64,000 nucleotides of DNA from Ignatzschineria rhizosphaerae (GTDB taxonomy: Bacteria; Pseudomonadota; Gammaproteobacteria; Cardiobacteriales; Wohlfahrtiimonadaceae). Location: the NCBI RefSeq assembly GCF_022655595.1, contig NZ_CP093379.1, forward strand, positions 1,732,501 through 1,796,500. The letters are read 5' to 3'. The notes under the pieces are model-generated. The model was not told the DNA's origin, did no database searches, and worked only from the letters and a program-made list of their open reading frames with translations. Shown piece by piece: positions 56,390-64,000 of this stretch. The translations under genes were made by a program, and so were the position numbers. Position 1 is the stretch's first letter. The number at the start of each line of letters is the position of its first letter.

Positions 56390-56790
56390 TTTGGTTTAAA
56401 ATCTACTGAACCAGATTACGTTACATCGGTTACGAAACATAAGAATCGTTCTGCCCGGCATCATGTAAGCTGATGTTGATTCACACACTGCACTGTTTTA
56501 CTTTTATAGTAAAAATAGTTTAAAAGTTCCTAAGCTCAATTGCCGGCGCATCGGTTATAAGAAGCGCAAGAATCGCTCTATCCGGCATCGTGCAAGCTGA
56601 TTTTAATTCACACTGTACTATTTTACTTTTATAGTAAAAATAGTTTAAAAGCTCCTAAACTCAATTGCCGCGCATCGGCTATAAGAAGCGCAAGAATCGT
56701 TCTATCCGGCATCGTGCAAGCTGATTTGATTCATACACTGTCCTATTTTACTTTTAAGGGAGTTTTTCTTAAACCGAATCGACTATATTT
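56390..56790 (+). repeat. Tandem array of the ~150-bp repeat (units C1-C3)
   Basis: Three units in a row. C2 and C3 repeat with a period of 125 bases, shown by ATAGTAAAAATAGTTTAAAA at 56506 and 56631. Each unit has the 'GCATCGGYTATAAGAAGCGC' and 'GTTCTATCCGGCATCGTGCA' type core; the last ends with the full terminal sequence TTTCTTAAACCGAATCGAC. C1 is the most diverged. It fills most of 56246-56965, a gene-free stretch. Confidence 0.8.
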
Positions 56791-56794
56791 CTTA

Positions 56795-56850
56795 TTACTA
56801 ATAGCCGATGTGCCGGCATTTAAATCAGCCTGTTTTGAATCTATTTCATA
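56795..56850 (+). repeat. Partial copy of repeat element D
   Basis: 'AATAGCCGATGTGCCGGCAT', then TTAAATCAGC and TGTTTTGAA closely match the reverse strand of 15225-15288. It directly follows the tandem array. Confidence 0.65.
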
Positions 56851-56865
56851 TAATACTATTGACTA

Positions 56866-56902
56866 TAAAAAAGCGCTTAAGGCAGATCCCCTAAGCGCTT
56901 GT
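56866..56902 (-). terminator. Rho-independent terminator of thrC-serA
   Basis: AAGCGCTTA pairs with TAAGCGCTT around the loop; the reverse strand continues into six T. About 65 bases after the serA stop. Confidence 0.85.
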
Positions 56903-56965
56903 TAAGATCTTAAGCTATTGAAAATTTATCAGTCGCTTTTAATCATTAAATATTACGTTCCAAAA

Positions 56966-58201
56966 TTAATAAAGAATACGGCATTTCAATGTGCCTTTGA
57001 TATCCTTCATTCCATTTTGTAATTTAATCGCGTTCTCTTCTTGTCCTGACACATCTAAGACAACATAACCAATATCCCCTGATGTTTGGAGATATTGCGC
57101 ATTAATATTAAGGTCAAGATTAGTCACAAGCTCATTCACCGCACGTAAAATTCCCGGCGTATTTTCATGAATATGCAATACGCGGTGACTTCCTGGTTGT
57201 TTTGGAAGCGTCACTTCAGGGAAGTTAACAGCCGATACTGTTGAACCATTATCTGAATACAGCACAAGTTTAGATGCAACTTCAATCCCAATATTTTGCT
57301 GCGCTTCTAATGTTGATCCACCAATATGTGGTGTTAAAATCACATTTTGAAGCTCACGAAGCGGAGATTGAAACTCTTCTTTATTCGATTTTGGCTCCAC
57401 AGGAAATACATCAATCGCAGCCCCTAAAAGGTGCTCATTTTTGATATTATCAGCAAGCGCATCGAGATCTACAATTGTTCCACGTGCAGCATTAATGAGC
57501 ACTGAACCCTGCTTCATCTTCTCAATACGTGAACGATTCATCATATTCTTCGTACTATCATCTTCTGGTACATGAAGTGTCACGATATCTGCTTGTGCTA
57601 AAAGATCATCGAGCGTCTCAACCTGATGAGCATTACCGAGCACAAGTTTTGATTCAATATCATAGAAAATGACATTCATTCCCATGCTTTCTGCCATAAT
57701 CCCAACTTGAGTTCCGATATGACCATATCCTACAATCCCTAAAGTTTTACCACGTACCTCATAAGATCCTGCTGCTGATTTTACCCAGCCGCCAGTATGG
57801 CAAACATAGTTCTTATAGGCGATACCACGCTTGAGCATGATCATCTCGGCAATGACAAGCTCTGCTACTGAACGCGTATTAGAATATGGTGCGTTAAATA
57901 CCGGAATTGCACGATGTTTTGCTGCTTCTAAATTTACTTGGTTTGTGCCAATACAAAAACACCCGATCGACATCAAACGTGGCGCTTTGCTTAACACTTC
58001 TTCTGTAAGTTGTGTACGCGAGCGGATCCCAACGATATGCGCATCTTGAAGTGCTTCAATCAATGCATCGCCTTCAAGCGCTGTCGAATGAATTTCAAGA
58101 TTGTTATAGCCCGCACGTTTGAAGTAATCAATCGCATCTTGATGGATGCCTTCTAAGAGAACAACTTTCATCTCATCTTTTGGAAATGATGTTTTTTTCA
58201 T
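56966..58201 (-). CDS. serA: D-3-phosphoglycerate dehydrogenase
   Basis: First step of serine synthesis. 411 residues, the length of E. coli SerA. Catalytic Arg and Glu-His motifs: 'GIRSRTQLTEEVL', 'VLINAARGTIVDLDAL', 'NVILTPHIGGSTLEAQ'. NAD fold: 'LGIVGYGHIGTQVGIMAESMGMNVIFYD'. The C-terminal ACT domain (about 335-411, 'HRVLHIHENTPGILRAVNELV') gives serine feedback. It begins 15 bases after thrC, so the two form an operon. Confidence 0.97.
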   Translation of the reverse strand: MKKTSFPKDEMKVVLLEGIHQDAIDYFKRAGYNNLEIHSTALEGDALIEALQDAHIVGIRSRTQLTEEVLSKAPRLMSIGCFCIGTNQVNLEAAKHRAIPVFNAPYSNTRSVAELVIAEMIMLKRGIAYKNYVCHTGGWVKSAAGSYEVRGKTLGIVGYGHIGTQVGIMAESMGMNVIFYDIESKLVLGNAHQVETLDDLLAQADIVTLHVPEDDSTKNMMNRSRIEKMKQGSVLINAARGTIVDLDALADNIKNEHLLGAAIDVFPVEPKSNKEEFQSPLRELQNVILTPHIGGSTLEAQQNIGIEVASKLVLYSDNGSTVSAVNFPEVTLPKQPGSHRVLHIHENTPGILRAVNELVTNLDLNINAQYLQTSGDIGYVVLDVSGQEENAIKLQNGMKDIKGTLKCRILY

Positions 58202-58216
58202 GGTATTTCGTATTCC

Positions 58217-59620
58217 TTAATTTAAAGCGGATTCGATAAATTGACGTAAAAGTGCAGCATCATTGGCCATCACCTCTTTTTTCTGAGGAAGAGCCTCAAT
58301 TTTCTCTACCTCAGCTAGATCAAACGGCGCGTCATTCACCGCTTGCTTAATTGTCTCGTAAAATTTAATGGGCTTTGCAGTCTCTAAACAGACCTGTGTT
58401 GTTCCGTCTAAATAGTGGCTTCCCACAAATACACCATCTGCCGTATGAGGATCTATCAACTCATTCGACTCTTTATAAATACGTTGAATCGTCTCGATTC
58501 TATTTTGATGTGAGCTTTCACCGGACTCAATATTCCACTCAGCGCGATCCGCCCATAATTCACCTTTTGTTAAATCAAAGTAACCTTGCGTATCAATTTG
58601 CTCCCAAAGCGCTTTTGTTGCCTCACTACCAGCAATAAGATAGATAAAACGCTCAAAGTTACTTGCTTTAGCGATATCCATTGAAGGACTTGAGGTCAAA
58701 TGAACATCTTTTGAAGCACGTGGTTTATAGACACCTGTTTTAAAGAACTCATCTAAAACATTGTTTTCATTTGTTGCCAAAATTAACTTACGAATCGGTA
58801 ATCCCATTTGACGCGCCATAATCCCGGCAAAGATATTTCCAAAATTCCCAGAAGGAATCACCACATCAATGACTTCGTCATTTGACGTGGCGGTCATGAA
58901 GTAACCTTTAAAGTAGTAGATAATCTGCGCTAAGATTCTTGCGAAGTTAATGGAGTTGACTGCTCCTAAATTAAATTTCTCTTTAAAAGCAATATCATTA
59001 TTGAGGGCTTTGACTAAATCTTGGCAATCATCAAACACCCCTTCAACCGCGATATTGTAGATGTTTTTATCTTGCACAGAATACATTTGCGCCGTTTGAA
59101 AAGCGCTCATACGATTGTGAGGACTTAGCATCACTACATTGATACGCGGCTTTCCTTTCATCGCATGAATCGCACTTGATCCTGTATCACCTGAGGTTGC
59201 CCCTACTATATTGAGCGTACGATCCATCTTCTCTAAGACGTAAGGAAAAAGCTGCCCCAAAAATTGCATCGCCATATCTTTAAAGGCAAAGGTTGGGCCT
59301 TCTGAAAGCCCCAATACTTTGATATTTTCACCAATAGAACGCTCTGAAATAATAGACTCTACACCAAAGTTTTGGGTGTTATATGCATTTTCTACGAGTT
59401 TTTGCAGATCTTCACGAGGAATATCTGTTGCGTAGAGCGATGCAACTTCAAGTGCAAGCTCACTATAAGAAGTGAGGTTTCGCCACTTTGTTAAGGTTTC
59501 TTTAGAAATTTGCGGAATTGACTCCGGCATTGACAGTCCACCATCACGGCAAAGACCTTCTAACACAACTTCACAAAATGACTTGGGCGTATCGCCCCCA
59601 CGAGTACTTACATATTTCAT
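58217..59620 (-). CDS. thrC: Threonine synthase
   Basis: A PLP enzyme that turns phosphohomoserine into threonine. 467 residues, the longer threonine synthase type. 'FAFKDMAMQFLGQLFPYVL' supplies the PLP-binding Lys, then 'VGATSGDTGSSAIHAMKG' binds the phosphate, and 'VIPSGNFGNIFAGIMA' the ring. thrA and thrB are not adjacent; instead serA follows. Confidence 0.96.
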   Translation of the reverse strand: MKYVSTRGGDTPKSFCEVVLEGLCRDGGLSMPESIPQISKETLTKWRNLTSYSELALEVASLYATDIPREDLQKLVENAYNTQNFGVESIISERSIGENIKVLGLSEGPTFAFKDMAMQFLGQLFPYVLEKMDRTLNIVGATSGDTGSSAIHAMKGKPRINVVMLSPHNRMSAFQTAQMYSVQDKNIYNIAVEGVFDDCQDLVKALNNDIAFKEKFNLGAVNSINFARILAQIIYYFKGYFMTATSNDEVIDVVIPSGNFGNIFAGIMARQMGLPIRKLILATNENNVLDEFFKTGVYKPRASKDVHLTSSPSMDIAKASNFERFIYLIAGSEATKALWEQIDTQGYFDLTKGELWADRAEWNIESGESSHQNRIETIQRIYKESNELIDPHTADGVFVGSHYLDGTTQVCLETAKPIKFYETIKQAVNDAPFDLAEVEKIEALPQKKEVMANDAALLRQFIESALN

Positions 59621-59726
59621 TATCTATCAAGCCTACGAAAAAAGTTATGAATCCGAGCTATTAATCATACCTGAACCTTATAACTTTTTCTCCTGAAATT
59701 GTCGATGTTTAAAAATTTCTTGTGAT

Positions 59727-60104
59727 TTATTGAAAACGTCCCGATTCCTCACCTTCCTCCATCTTCCCGCAAGCATCTAAATTTTTTAAGAGACAGCTTT
59801 CTCGGTACCAATGATAAGCAAGATCATCCCGATTCTGCGCATCAAAATACTGGGCTATTTGATAAAAGCCTTTAACTCCCGATTTGATATATAAACTCTC
59901 TGCTTTTTCCCAATTTTCATCAACACCCCATCCAAACTCATACATCCCAGCAAGATAGTAATTTCCCTCAATCTCACCGTGATCCACCGCTTTTTTAAAC
60001 CAATTAAATGCTAACTGATAATCTTTTTGAGTCCCCATTCCCATTTGGTACATTAATCCCACTTCAATCATAGCGGGTATATACTCTAATTCAGCAGATT
60101 TCAA
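59727..60104 (-). CDS. Sel1-repeat protein, probably truncated or lacking a normal start
   Basis: At least two Sel1-like repeats of about 36 residues ('YIPAMIEVGLMYQMGMGTQKDYQLAFNWFKKA', 'EGNYYLAGMYEFGWGVDENWEKAESLY') and a partial third. The frame stays open upstream to 60197 ('YELSQKVSLRGENDPEKFSLALKSAE'), and that part already looks like the end of an earlier Sel1 repeat, yet it has no ATG, GTG or TTG before the TTG at 60104. The only stop upstream is the stop codon of the 199-residue gene, in the same frame. No signal peptide is visible. Sel1 repeats mediate protein contacts. Confidence 0.55.
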   Translation of the reverse strand: MKSAELEYIPAMIEVGLMYQMGMGTQKDYQLAFNWFKKAVDHGEIEGNYYLAGMYEFGWGVDENWEKAESLYIKSGVKGFYQIAQYFDAQNRDDLAYHWYRESCLLKNLDACGKMEEGEESGRFQ

Positions 60105-60194
60105 AGCCAGTGAGAATTTTTCAGGATCATTTTCACCTCTTAGAGAAACTTTTTGAGAAAGCTCATACTCTCTTTTCCCGGGGATTTCTCTCCG

Positions 60195-60794
60195 TTAAAA
60201 ATCATGCGCTTTATCTACCAATGTTTTAGGCTTTTTTTCATCCGCGCTCACTTGCAGATAGGGCTCATTTCCTCCCTCTTTATCACAGTTACTAAAACTG
60301 TAAGACGCAAAGTATTGATCGAGTAAAATTATCAACCTAAACTCATAAGTTGATGGCGAAAATGACTGCACAATACGGTCTGAATAGTAAAGAAGATCAC
60401 CCTTTTTTAACTTAATTGTACTCCCTGAGCCATTTCTTAAAAATTCTCTATTTGCATCTCTTATTCTCGGAATTGCAAGACCGCCTTTCACGCCACGATC
60501 TCCGGCATTGATAAAGTTCATCCGTCTATTTTTAATAATGATGGTCACAGGAGCATCCATTTGAGCTTCTGTTAAAAGATAACGACTTCGATCTTTATCT
60601 AAAATCCTAGAACCTCCTGCCGCCATATTATGACTTTCACAATGATAAATGCCGTCATAGGAATCATAACCAATCTCCTTAGGGACAGGAGGGACTCTTT
60701 GAAAATTAAAATACCAGATCAATATCAATGCCAATAGCGTCACTAACAGAGCAACTAATAGCACTACAAGGCGTTTAAAACGAGTAATCTTCAT
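60195..60794 (-). CDS. Membrane-anchored protein of unknown function
   Basis: 199 residues, not recognised. A basic N-terminus is followed by one strong hydrophobic segment (about 9-30, 'LVVLLVALLVTLLALILIWYF'), so it is probably anchored in the inner membrane with ~165 residues outside. The outer part is β-rich, with two cysteines ('YHCESHN' and 'SNCDKEGG') that could pair. Its stop codon is followed in the same frame by the Sel1-like sequence. Confidence 0.65.
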   Translation of the reverse strand: MKITRFKRLVVLLVALLVTLLALILIWYFNFQRVPPVPKEIGYDSYDGIYHCESHNMAAGGSRILDKDRSRYLLTEAQMDAPVTIIIKNRRMNFINAGDRGVKGGLAIPRIRDANREFLRNGSGSTIKLKKGDLLYYSDRIVQSFSPSTYEFRLIILLDQYFASYSFSNCDKEGGNEPYLQVSADEKKPKTLVDKAHDF

Positions 60795-60972
60795 AAATAA
60801 AATCGTGAGCCCAAAAGTTAAAGAGTGCCTTAATTCTACAAAATAAGGAAGGTAATACCAAACTCTTAAAAATAAAGAAGTTTCCCGCGAGATTAAAATC
60901 CACTACATGCCTTGAAACAGAAAAATGATACACTGAACATTGTGTAATTTTATAAAGATAGAGGACAACACT

Positions 60973-62793
60973 ATGTCACAATCATCCATTATCAATTCTC
61001 GTATCGCTGCTTTACAAAAAACCATGGCAAAAGACCGCTTACAAGCATGGTTAATTTTAAGCGCTGACTCCCACCTTTCAGAATACCTTCCTGAATATTG
61101 GAAACTTAGAGAGTGGTTCTCTGGCTTTACAGGATCAGCTGGGACTTTAGTTGTTTTAACAGATAAAGCTTATCTCTGGGCCGATAGCCGCTATTGGGTT
61201 CAAGCAGAAGCTGAGCTCAAAGGAAGCAATGTCAAGCTCATGAAAATGGGCGATGGCCAAACGCCCTCTTATTCAGAGTTTTTACAAACAACCCTCCCAG
61301 AAAAAAGTAATGTCGCAGTGCTTGGTGATACAATTGCCATTGAGAATTTTGTAGAGCTCTATGAAAACCTCGATGATCACGGCATTACGCTTACCACGGA
61401 ATGTGATCCTTTTGATAAAGTGATGAAAGATCGTGCGCCGCTTCCTACCGAAGCCCTCTACCTGCATGATCCGCAGTTTGTCTCTGAAACAATCGCAAGC
61501 AAAATTGCGAAAATTCGCCAAACAATGGAGGATGTAGAAGCCGATGTCCATATTGTTTCAACATTAGATGATATTGCATGGATCACAAACCTTCGCGGCA
61601 AAGATGTCACTTACAACCCTGTCTTTTTAGCATACTTGATGATTACTAAGTCTTCAGTCACGCTCTTTATTGATGAGACAAAACTCAATCAGGAAGTGAA
61701 GAAATACCTTACCGATAATAAAGTGACTGTTTTCCCGTATGATGCTTTTTATGATGAGTTAGAAAATATTCCCACTAATAAAGTGATCATGCTTGATGAG
61801 AAACGCAATACTTATGCAGCCTTAGAAGCGATTGATGAAGAGTGCGATATTCTCTATATGCCCAATCCCAGTACGCTTTTAAAAGCACAAAAAAGTGATG
61901 CGGATCTACAAAATATCCAAGAAGCCATGCGCGAAGATGGCGTAGCAATGGCACACTTTTATACAGAATTTGAAGCGAAACTTGCTAAAGGTGAGAAGCT
62001 AACAGAACTAGATGTTGCGGATATGCTTCAAAAAGAGCGTTCAGCTAGAGCAAACTTTATTGATTTAAGCTTTGATACGATTGCCGGCTACAACCCAAAT
62101 GGTGCTTTGCCGCACTACCGCGCTACTGAAGATGCACATTCTGAAATTAAAGGCGATGGATTACTACTTATTGATTCAGGTGCACAATACCAAAATGGCA
62201 CCACCGACATTACGCGTGTGATTCCTATTGGTAGCCCAACAGATGCACAAAAAAGAGATTTTACCCTTGTTTTAAAATCTCTTATTGTCATGAGTGAAAC
62301 TATTTTTCCTGCTGATATTCCAATGCCACTCTTAGATGCCATCGCTCGTCGCCCACTTTGGGAGAATCATTTAGATTATGGCCATGGCACAGGTCATGGT
62401 GTTGGCTACTTTATGAATGTTCATGAAGGCCCTCAAGTGCTCTCATTTAGAGCCCCCGTATCCGATCAAACAAAAGTAAAAAAAGGGATGATTACCTCCA
62501 TCGAACCAGGTCTTTATCGTGAAGGACAATGGGGAATTCGTATCGAAAACTTAGTAGCATCTATGCCCGTTAAAACTCAAAAAGAGCAAGACTTTGGGCA
62601 ATACATGTATTTTGAAACGTTAACCCTCTTCCCTATTGATACGCGCCTTATGGATCTTACTCTTTTAGAGGCCAAAGAGATCTCATGGATCAATCAGTAT
62701 CATGAGCGTGTTTATCGTGAACTTTCGCCAAAAATCACCGATGATAAAGTACTCACATGGTTAAAAGCGCGTACAGAGGCAATTAAACCTTAG
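60973..62793 (+). CDS. Xaa-Pro aminopeptidase, M24B (aminopeptidase P family)
   Basis: 606 residues from the ATG at 60973, with GAGG 8 bases upstream; earlier in-frame codons give no conserved sequence. It has the three-domain form of aminopeptidase P: two creatinase-like N-domains (about 1-300, 'WFSGFTGSAGTLVVLTDKAYLWADSRYWVQAE') and the pita-bread catalytic domain. Metal ligands: 'LLIDSGAQYQNGTTDITRV' (two Asp), 'GHGTGHGVG' (His), 'TSIEPGLY' and 'IRIENLV' (two Glu). It removes N-terminal residues before proline, in the cytosol. It matches the large aminopeptidase P type (about 600 residues), not the 440-residue E. coli PepP. Confidence 0.93.
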   Translation: MSQSSIINSRIAALQKTMAKDRLQAWLILSADSHLSEYLPEYWKLREWFSGFTGSAGTLVVLTDKAYLWADSRYWVQAEAELKGSNVKLMKMGDGQTPSYSEFLQTTLPEKSNVAVLGDTIAIENFVELYENLDDHGITLTTECDPFDKVMKDRAPLPTEALYLHDPQFVSETIASKIAKIRQTMEDVEADVHIVSTLDDIAWITNLRGKDVTYNPVFLAYLMITKSSVTLFIDETKLNQEVKKYLTDNKVTVFPYDAFYDELENIPTNKVIMLDEKRNTYAALEAIDEECDILYMPNPSTLLKAQKSDADLQNIQEAMREDGVAMAHFYTEFEAKLAKGEKLTELDVADMLQKERSARANFIDLSFDTIAGYNPNGALPHYRATEDAHSEIKGDGLLLIDSGAQYQNGTTDITRVIPIGSPTDAQKRDFTLVLKSLIVMSETIFPADIPMPLLDAIARRPLWENHLDYGHGTGHGVGYFMNVHEGPQVLSFRAPVSDQTKVKKGMITSIEPGLYREGQWGIRIENLVASMPVKTQKEQDFGQYMYFETLTLFPIDTRLMDLTLLEAKEISWINQYHERVYRELSPKITDDKVLTWLKARTEAIKP

Positions 62794-62827
62794 TAAAAAA
62801 TAACCTCTCAAAAATATACTAAAAATG

Positions 62828-62882
62828 GTAAAAGCCCTTATGAAGCTCTGGAAATAGAAGAGCTTTGTAAGGGTTTATTTAT
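62828..62882 (+). terminator. Likely terminator of the aminopeptidase gene
   Basis: AAGCCCTTA pairs with TAAGGGTTT, with an inner GAAGCTCT/AGAGCTTT stem. The T tract after it is broken (TATTTATAA). The remainder of 62883-63183 is very AT-rich without a visible gene. Confidence 0.55.
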
Positions 62883-63183
62883 AAAATCACAAAAAATCAG
62901 TCTTTCCTCTCATAGAATGAGTATCTTTAAAAATAACAAAATGCCCCAAACATAAACAATACTCAAAATATCAATAACTTGAATATCAAAAATTCTCACT
63001 ATATAAAATCATAGAGCTATTCTTGCTTTATTTATAAATATCCTAAAAAAGTTAAAAATAATAAAATATTATTATATTTAATAAAATAAAACCTTTAACT
63101 TGAAATAAAGATTTAAACAGGTATATTGCTCACCGATAAAAGAAAATATATCAATTAATATTTATTAAGGATAGTAATTAACT

Positions 63184-63477
63184 ATGACAACAACGACAAC
63201 AACAACTAGCGTTTCTCTTACTAAAAAAAGTGGCTTAATTCCTGCAATCATTGGTTGTATTTCTGGTGTACTAGCTGTTATTACAGTAGGTATAGTCTTT
63301 TTCCCAATTGCGTTAGTTTGCACAATCGCAGGATTTGTTTTAAGCATTAAGACCAAATATGGATTAGCAATTGGTCTTAGTTGCCTTTCGCTCATCTTAA
63401 CTATCGCGGGATTCGCATTTTCACCAACACTCTGGGCTATGCTTGGCTTAGCAACTGGTGCTGGGACGATTGAATAA
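63184..63477 (+). CDS. Small membrane protein with a polythreonine start
   Basis: 97 residues, not recognised. It starts with eight residues MTTTTTTT encoded by ACA/ACG/ACT codons, then 'SVSLTKKSG' and about four hydrophobic segments to the end. It is followed by a strong terminator. AAGGA lies 13 bases before the ATG, so translation may be modest. A second frame on the other strand overlaps it but lacks these supports. Function unknown. Confidence 0.6.
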   Translation: MTTTTTTTSVSLTKKSGLIPAIIGCISGVLAVITVGIVFFPIALVCTIAGFVLSIKTKYGLAIGLSCLSLILTIAGFAFSPTLWAMLGLATGAGTIE

Positions 63478-63496
63478 ATCTCTCGTAACATATTCG

Positions 63497-63537
63497 CTAA
63501 AAAGCCGGCTTATTGATAAATGAGCCGGCTTTTTACT
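63497..63537. terminator. Two-way terminator
   Basis: AAAAGCCGGCT (about 63499-63510) pairs with AGCCGGCTTTT (about 63523-63533), with T runs on both strands. It ends both the small + strand gene and the - strand gene at the right edge. Confidence 0.85.
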
Positions 63538-63568
63538 TTAAAGCTACTAGCAATAATTGATCAACAAT

Positions 63569-64000
63569 CTATAGCTTCGCTTTTCTCGCTTCAATTTCAG
63601 CAAACATCTGGTCCACATCTTCTTTAGGAAAATAACCATTAACCGCTAAAACTAATCTTTTCGCGCCTTTTTTCTGAAAGAAAATCATCTTTGCAGTGCC
63701 TTTACCGGTTGCCACGAAAGCTGCCATACCGCTAAGCTCTCTCGTTTCAAACTCTCCATCAGCATAAGCATAACGCTTTTTTCTACCAATCATTGATTTC
63801 ACAACAACCTCTGTTGCCGTTAAAGTCACAGTTGTAATCGAAGCTAAAAAGAAAAATACCCCAAATGCCACAGGAACTATAAGAGGGACTCTAGAGCCGA
63901 TTAAGGCAAAGATAAAAATAATTAAGAAAGTAACAACCAACATAATCACCGCCATGCTTACTTTCACTTTTGCCGGCACTTTATAAACTTTTGTTTGATC
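63569..64000 (-). CDS. Membrane protein with a possible bacterial PH-like domain (5' end outside window)
   Basis: The frame is open to the right edge (DQTKVYKVPAKVKVSMAVIM before two hydrophobic segments), so the true start is probably just beyond the window; the GTG at 63979 would be internal. After the membrane part comes a soluble domain ('TLTATEVVVKSMIGRKKRYAYADGEFETRELSG') that resembles the bacterial PH-like domain of small membrane proteins. I could not assign a function. The C-terminus is a short charged helix (EIEARKAKL). Confidence 0.6.
   Translation of the reverse strand, partial: DQTKVYKVPAKVKVSMAVIMLVVTFLIIFIFALIGSRVPLIVPVAFGVFFFLASITTVTLTATEVVVKSMIGRKKRYAYADGEFETRELSGMAAFVATGKGTAKMIFFQKKGAKRLVLAVNGYFPKEDVDQMFAEIEARKAKL

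Noticed and set aside
56714-56905. 63-residue frame over the repeat array
   Set aside because: It runs through the repeat and into the serA terminator, so it is not a real gene.
63165-63491. 108-residue frame on the - strand opposite the small membrane protein
   Set aside because: It is low-complexity and the mirror of the + frame (polythreonine read as valines), with no ribosome site.

Overview
This window looks like core chromosome of an AT-rich gammaproteobacterium. The dcw cell-wall and division cluster, ubiE/ubiB, bamC, lnt, rimM/trmD, RNase G and a PilT motor all fit that class. The low GC and the gene mix remind me of the order Cardiobacteriales (Ignatzschineria or Wohlfahrtiimonas type), but that is a guess from memory, not a search result.

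Layout. 1-8.5 kb is mostly + strand: the end of a methyltransferase, pilT, rpmB-rpmG, valS, a sodium:amino-acid symporter, and three related genes of a small family I do not recognise. 8.5-34.7 kb is almost all - strand. It holds guaA, a disturbed accessory patch (DUF805 protein, broken GNAT acetyltransferase, IS481-type insertion sequence, membrane-anchored protein), two transporters, a YqaA protein, a YjbR protein, a rhodanese, coaBC, a Tat-exported flavin amine oxidase, pgk-rng, trxB, a polyamine-type binding protein, cytochrome c', ubiE-ubiB, mutL-aroE, dapA, bamC and xthA. glnA is + strand at 34.8-36.3 kb and faces a short csrA that starts with TTG. 36.7-49.2 kb (- strand) carries rpsP-rimM-trmD (no rplS), the second half of the dcw cluster (murD-ftsW-murG-murC-ddlB-ftsQ-ftsA-ftsZ-lpxC) and hpf. 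49.5-64 kb holds mutM, lnt, a serine hydrolase, two tRNA-Phe genes each with its own promoter and terminator, a long gene-poor stretch with repeats and a 49-residue membrane protein, a DUF2058 protein, thrC-serA, a Sel1 fragment, an M24 aminopeptidase and small membrane proteins.

How the genes work together. The dcw genes run from soluble peptidoglycan precursors (murD, murC, ddlB) through lipid II (murG) to the divisome (ftsW, ftsQ, ftsA, ftsZ) and lipid A commitment (lpxC). They have overlapping or near-overlapping junctions. trmD/rimM/rpsP, hpf, rpmBG, valS, rng and tRNA-Phe serve translation. ubiE/ubiB serve quinone synthesis. dapA, thrC, serA, aroE and glnA serve amino-acid synthesis.

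The less ordinary content is: (1) a dispersed ~150-bp repeat family with inverted ends, seen at several intergenic sites and once as a ~125-bp tandem array; (2) a second ~100-bp repeat block at 15.3 and 54.6 kb; (3) a C8 tract that breaks a GNAT gene next to an IS481 element whose two flanks carry similar gene starts; (4) the tandem trio of unrecognised ~150-residue proteins; (5) a perfect FNR-type palindrome upstream of a tiny membrane protein; (6) a Sel1-repeat frame with no usable start, lying in frame behind the stop codon of the gene upstream. I see no CRISPR array, prophage or obvious defence system.
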